Source: an uncultured Clostridia bacterium
Lineage (GTDB): Bacteria > Bacillota > Clostridia > TANB77 > CAG-465
Assembly (NCBI GenBank): GCA_944386345.1
Contig: CALXAR010000010.1
Coordinates: 1-36,826 of the forward strand
Direction of reading: 5' to 3'
DNA: 36,826 nt
The position numbers and the translations under genes are program-made. Position 1 is the stretch's first letter. Every line of letters starts with the position of its first letter. Of the stretch, positions 35,057 to 36,826 are shown piece after piece. The notes under the pieces are model-generated. The model made no database searches. It saw only the letters and a program-made list of their open reading frames with translations, and was not told the DNA's origin.

Positions 35057-36058
35057 CTACTCTCCAATTTTTAAATTTGCTATTGCATTTAAATCTAATT
35101 TATCTTTTATTTCATAATACTTTCCAGATATATAATTATAATGTGCTGCACTAGCAATCATTGCAGCATTATCTGTACAATATTTTAAATCTGGCATATA
35201 GCACTCATATCTTCTCTCTTTTGCTGCTTTTTGTAATTTATCTCTTAACACTAAATTTGCTGATACGCCACCTGCTAAAACAACCTTATCTATTTTTAGG
35301 TCCTTCATTGCTCTCATACAATTACTTACAAGCTCATCTGTTACAGTTTGCTCAAATGAACATGCAAGATCTGCTCTTCTTAATTTATCCTTTTCTTTAT
35401 GTGCTATGTTTATTACTGCAGTTTTTATTCCACTAAAACTAAAATCATAATTATCAAATTTAGTCTTAGGCAAATTATATGTAAATTTGCCTTCTCTTGC
35501 AAGTTTACTTACCTCTGGTCCTCCAGGATATGGTAATCCAAGGACTCTTGCCACCTTATCAAAGGCTTCTCCTACCGCGTCATCTCTTGTTTTTCCAACT
35601 ATTTCATATTCTGTATAATCTTTAACATAAATAAGATGTGAATGTCCTCCTGAAACAACTAAAGCCATGAATGGTGGTTTTAAATCTGGATATGTTAAAT
35701 AATTAGCTGCAATATGTCCTGCAATATGATGTGTTGGAACAATAGGAATATTTAAAGCATAAGCTAAAGACTTTGCGTATGCTACCCCAACAAGAAGAGC
35801 ACCTATAAGTCCTGGTCCATATGTTACGCCAATATAATCAATATCTTTAAAGTTCAAATCTGCTTTATCTAATGCCTCTTTTACAACAAAGGCTATATTT
35901 GTTAGATGTTTTCTAGATGCAATTTCTGGAACAACACCGCCATATTTCTTATGAATTGGTATTTGTGTAGATACAACATTTGCAAGAACTTCTCTTCCAT
36001 CTTTTATTATTGCTACGGCTGTTTCATCACAACTACTCTCTATTCCTAAACAAATCAT
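35057..36058 (-). CDS. tsaD: tRNA N6-adenosine threonylcarbamoyltransferase TsaD
   Basis: Transfers the threonylcarbamoyl group to A37 of tRNAs that read ANN codons, working with TsaB, TsaE and TsaC, none of which lies here. The 333 residues are full length. Hallmarks are GIESSCDET at 5-13, the metal-binding His111 and His115 in HHIAGH, VSGGHSHL, FSFSGIKTAV, LAGGVSAN and Asp296 in CTDNAAMIA. AAGGAAAG precedes the ATG. It follows the M50 protease gene by 14 bases and overlaps the ribosome site of the phosphoesterase gene. Essential in most bacteria. Confidence 0.98.
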   Translation of the reverse strand: MICLGIESSCDETAVAIIKDGREVLANVVSTQIPIHKKYGGVVPEIASRKHLTNIAFVVKEALDKADLNFKDIDYIGVTYGPGLIGALLVGVAYAKSLAYALNIPIVPTHHIAGHIAANYLTYPDLKPPFMALVVSGGHSHLIYVKDYTEYEIVGKTRDDAVGEAFDKVARVLGLPYPGGPEVSKLAREGKFTYNLPKTKFDNYDFSFSGIKTAVINIAHKEKDKLRRADLACSFEQTVTDELVSNCMRAMKDLKIDKVVLAGGVSANLVLRDKLQKAAKERRYECYMPDLKYCTDNAAMIASAAHYNYISGKYYEIKDKLDLNAIANLKIGE

Positions 36059-36072
36059 TTTTCTTTCCTTTC

Positions 36073-36726
36073 TTATAAATTTAATATCCAGTTTAGCAAA
36101 TTTAGTATTGCATTATATGCTGGAGTTATTATATATGAGGTAATATTTGTACAAAATATAATCAATAATATAATAAAAGAATATCTCTCTAAAGTGTACA
36201 TAATACCTCTTAGACTCTGTGGCAAAAAATATGCTAATACTTTTGAACCATCAAGTGGTGGTAATGGAATTAAATTAAATATACCAAACACTATATTAAA
36301 CTCAATTGTATATAAAAACATTTGTAAAAAAATTGTACCTATACTATTTGCTACTATATTATCAAATACTCCAACCATCATTAATATTTTTAATACTAAT
36401 GTAAGTAATACAGCAAGTAGTAAATTTGATACTGGTCCTGCAAGAGCTGTAAGCATTGTGCCTTTTCTGCTGTTTTTAAAATTTCTATCGTCTACCATTA
36501 CTGGTCTACCCCAGCCCACACCACATAAAACAATACATAAAAATCCAATCGGATCAATATGCTTAAATGGATCAAGAGTAAGTCTTCCTCTTATTTTTTG
36601 TGAAATATCACCCTGTTTATATGCAACCCAAGCATGCGCAAATTCGTGTATTGATAAGGAAATCAATAGCGCTGGTAAAGTATATAAAAAAGCTATTAAT
36701 CCTTCTCTTGTAAATATATTTAACAA
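36073..36726 (-). CDS. Site-2-type intramembrane metalloprotease (M50, Rip/YwhC-like)
   Basis: The 217 residues form a compact membrane peptidase with about five to six helices. The zinc motif HEFAH gives His27, Glu28 and His31 in the first helical region, and Asp159 in NLIPLPPLDG is the third ligand. GRLTLDPFKHIDPIG and the ALAGPVSNL segment are typical of the short M50B group, which lacks a PDZ domain. The substrate is unknown. The start is TTG 36726, with AGGAG about eight bases upstream; the ATGATG between them is out of frame. It is the first gene of the operon with tsaD and the phosphoesterase. Confidence 0.93.
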   Translation of the reverse strand: MLNIFTREGLIAFLYTLPALLISLSIHEFAHAWVAYKQGDISQKIRGRLTLDPFKHIDPIGFLCIVLCGVGWGRPVMVDDRNFKNSRKGTMLTALAGPVSNLLLAVLLTLVLKILMMVGVFDNIVANSIGTIFLQMFLYTIEFNIVFGIFNLIPLPPLDGSKVLAYFLPQSLRGIMYTLERYSFIILLIIFCTNITSYIITPAYNAILNLLNWILNL

Positions 36727-36765
36727 ATCATCATCTCCTAATTTATCTAATTGAAACTATATAAT

Positions 36766-36794
36766 ATTTTACTATATATAGATGCTTTTTGCAA
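36766..36794 (-). promoter_or_regulatory. Promoter of the M50 - tsaD operon
   Basis: Minus-strand TTGCAA (36789-36794), a 17-base spacer and TAAAAT (36766-36771), about 40 bases before the TTG start. Confidence 0.6.
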
Positions 36795-36826
36795 GAAAAA
36801 AGATAGAATCAATACTGATTCTATCT
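36795..36826 (-). terminator. Terminator of a gene beyond the right edge
   Basis: A perfect 11-bp stem (AGATAGAATCA, arms 36801-36811 and 36816-36826) with a four-base loop is followed by six T on the minus strand. It shows that the next minus-strand gene upstream, outside the window, ends here and is a separate unit. Confidence 0.85.

Noticed and set aside
1-36826. UGA read as tryptophan (code 4 or 25)
   Set aside because: All genes are open in the standard code, with no in-frame TGA. Only the lack of TGA stops is notable.
1-36826. CRISPR array, insertion sequence, prophage, attachment site
   Set aside because: No regularly spaced repeats, transposase or phage genes were seen on either strand.

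Overview
The window is a very AT-rich chromosomal segment of a Gram-positive, anaerobic Bacillota (Firmicutes), most likely a gut-type clostridium. The evidence is AGGAGG-type ribosome binding sites at most genes, an oxygen-sensitive class III ribonucleotide reductase, class C sortases with LPxTG pilins, a membrane-anchored YvcK and a YtaF-type protein. I cannot name a genus. Thirty complete protein genes, one gene cut by the left edge and one tRNA are recognised. No insertion sequence, prophage, CRISPR array or origin is visible, and no gap without a gene exceeds 300 bases. Every complete gene ends in TAA or TAG, none in TGA. Almost everything reads on the minus strand, so transcription order runs from high to low coordinates.

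Layout. (a) 1-1729: secreted MucBP-type surface protein, cut at the edge. (b) 2008-5111: guaB-guaA operon (IMP to XMP to GMP) with its own promoter and terminator; guaB is of the Tritrichomonas foetus type. (c) 5122-12486: seven-gene operon ftsY, murB, yvcK, a glycogen-debranching-like protein, a membrane protein, ruvC and a patatin-like lipase. (d) 12508-13382: an unknown membrane protein behind an exact-consensus promoter. (e) 13467-15588: a plus-strand aspartokinase lacking one ACT domain converges on an AI-2E family permease through a shared terminator. (f) 15627-19281: anaerobic ribonucleotide reductase locus. (g) 19292-22664: GNAT, FAD-dependent protein and cell-wall amidase operon. (h) 22738-30342: sortase-assembled pilus locus with two pilins, two class C sortases and a dipeptidase, interrupted by a plus-strand ytaF-like gene. 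(i) 30414-36826: fused ABC transporter, cation diffusion facilitator, tRNA-Trp, and an M50 protease - tsaD - metallophosphoesterase operon.

The most interesting system is in (f). The large NrdD ends just after its zinc site and has no recognisable glycyl-radical motif. A separate 90-residue protein, whose gene overlaps the activase gene nrdG, carries that motif (RRITGYLVG...FNDGK...DRVKH). I read this as a split anaerobic ribonucleotide reductase in which the radical-bearing tail is a separate, separately promoted subunit made together with its activase. An unknown plus-strand gene sits between the two halves, behind a promoter with the same hexamers as that of the tail-nrdG unit.

Other points of note are a 12-bp box shared by both pilin promoters at identical spacing, a YvcK with a replaced glycine-rich motif, and a debranching-enzyme homologue without the usual active-site motif.
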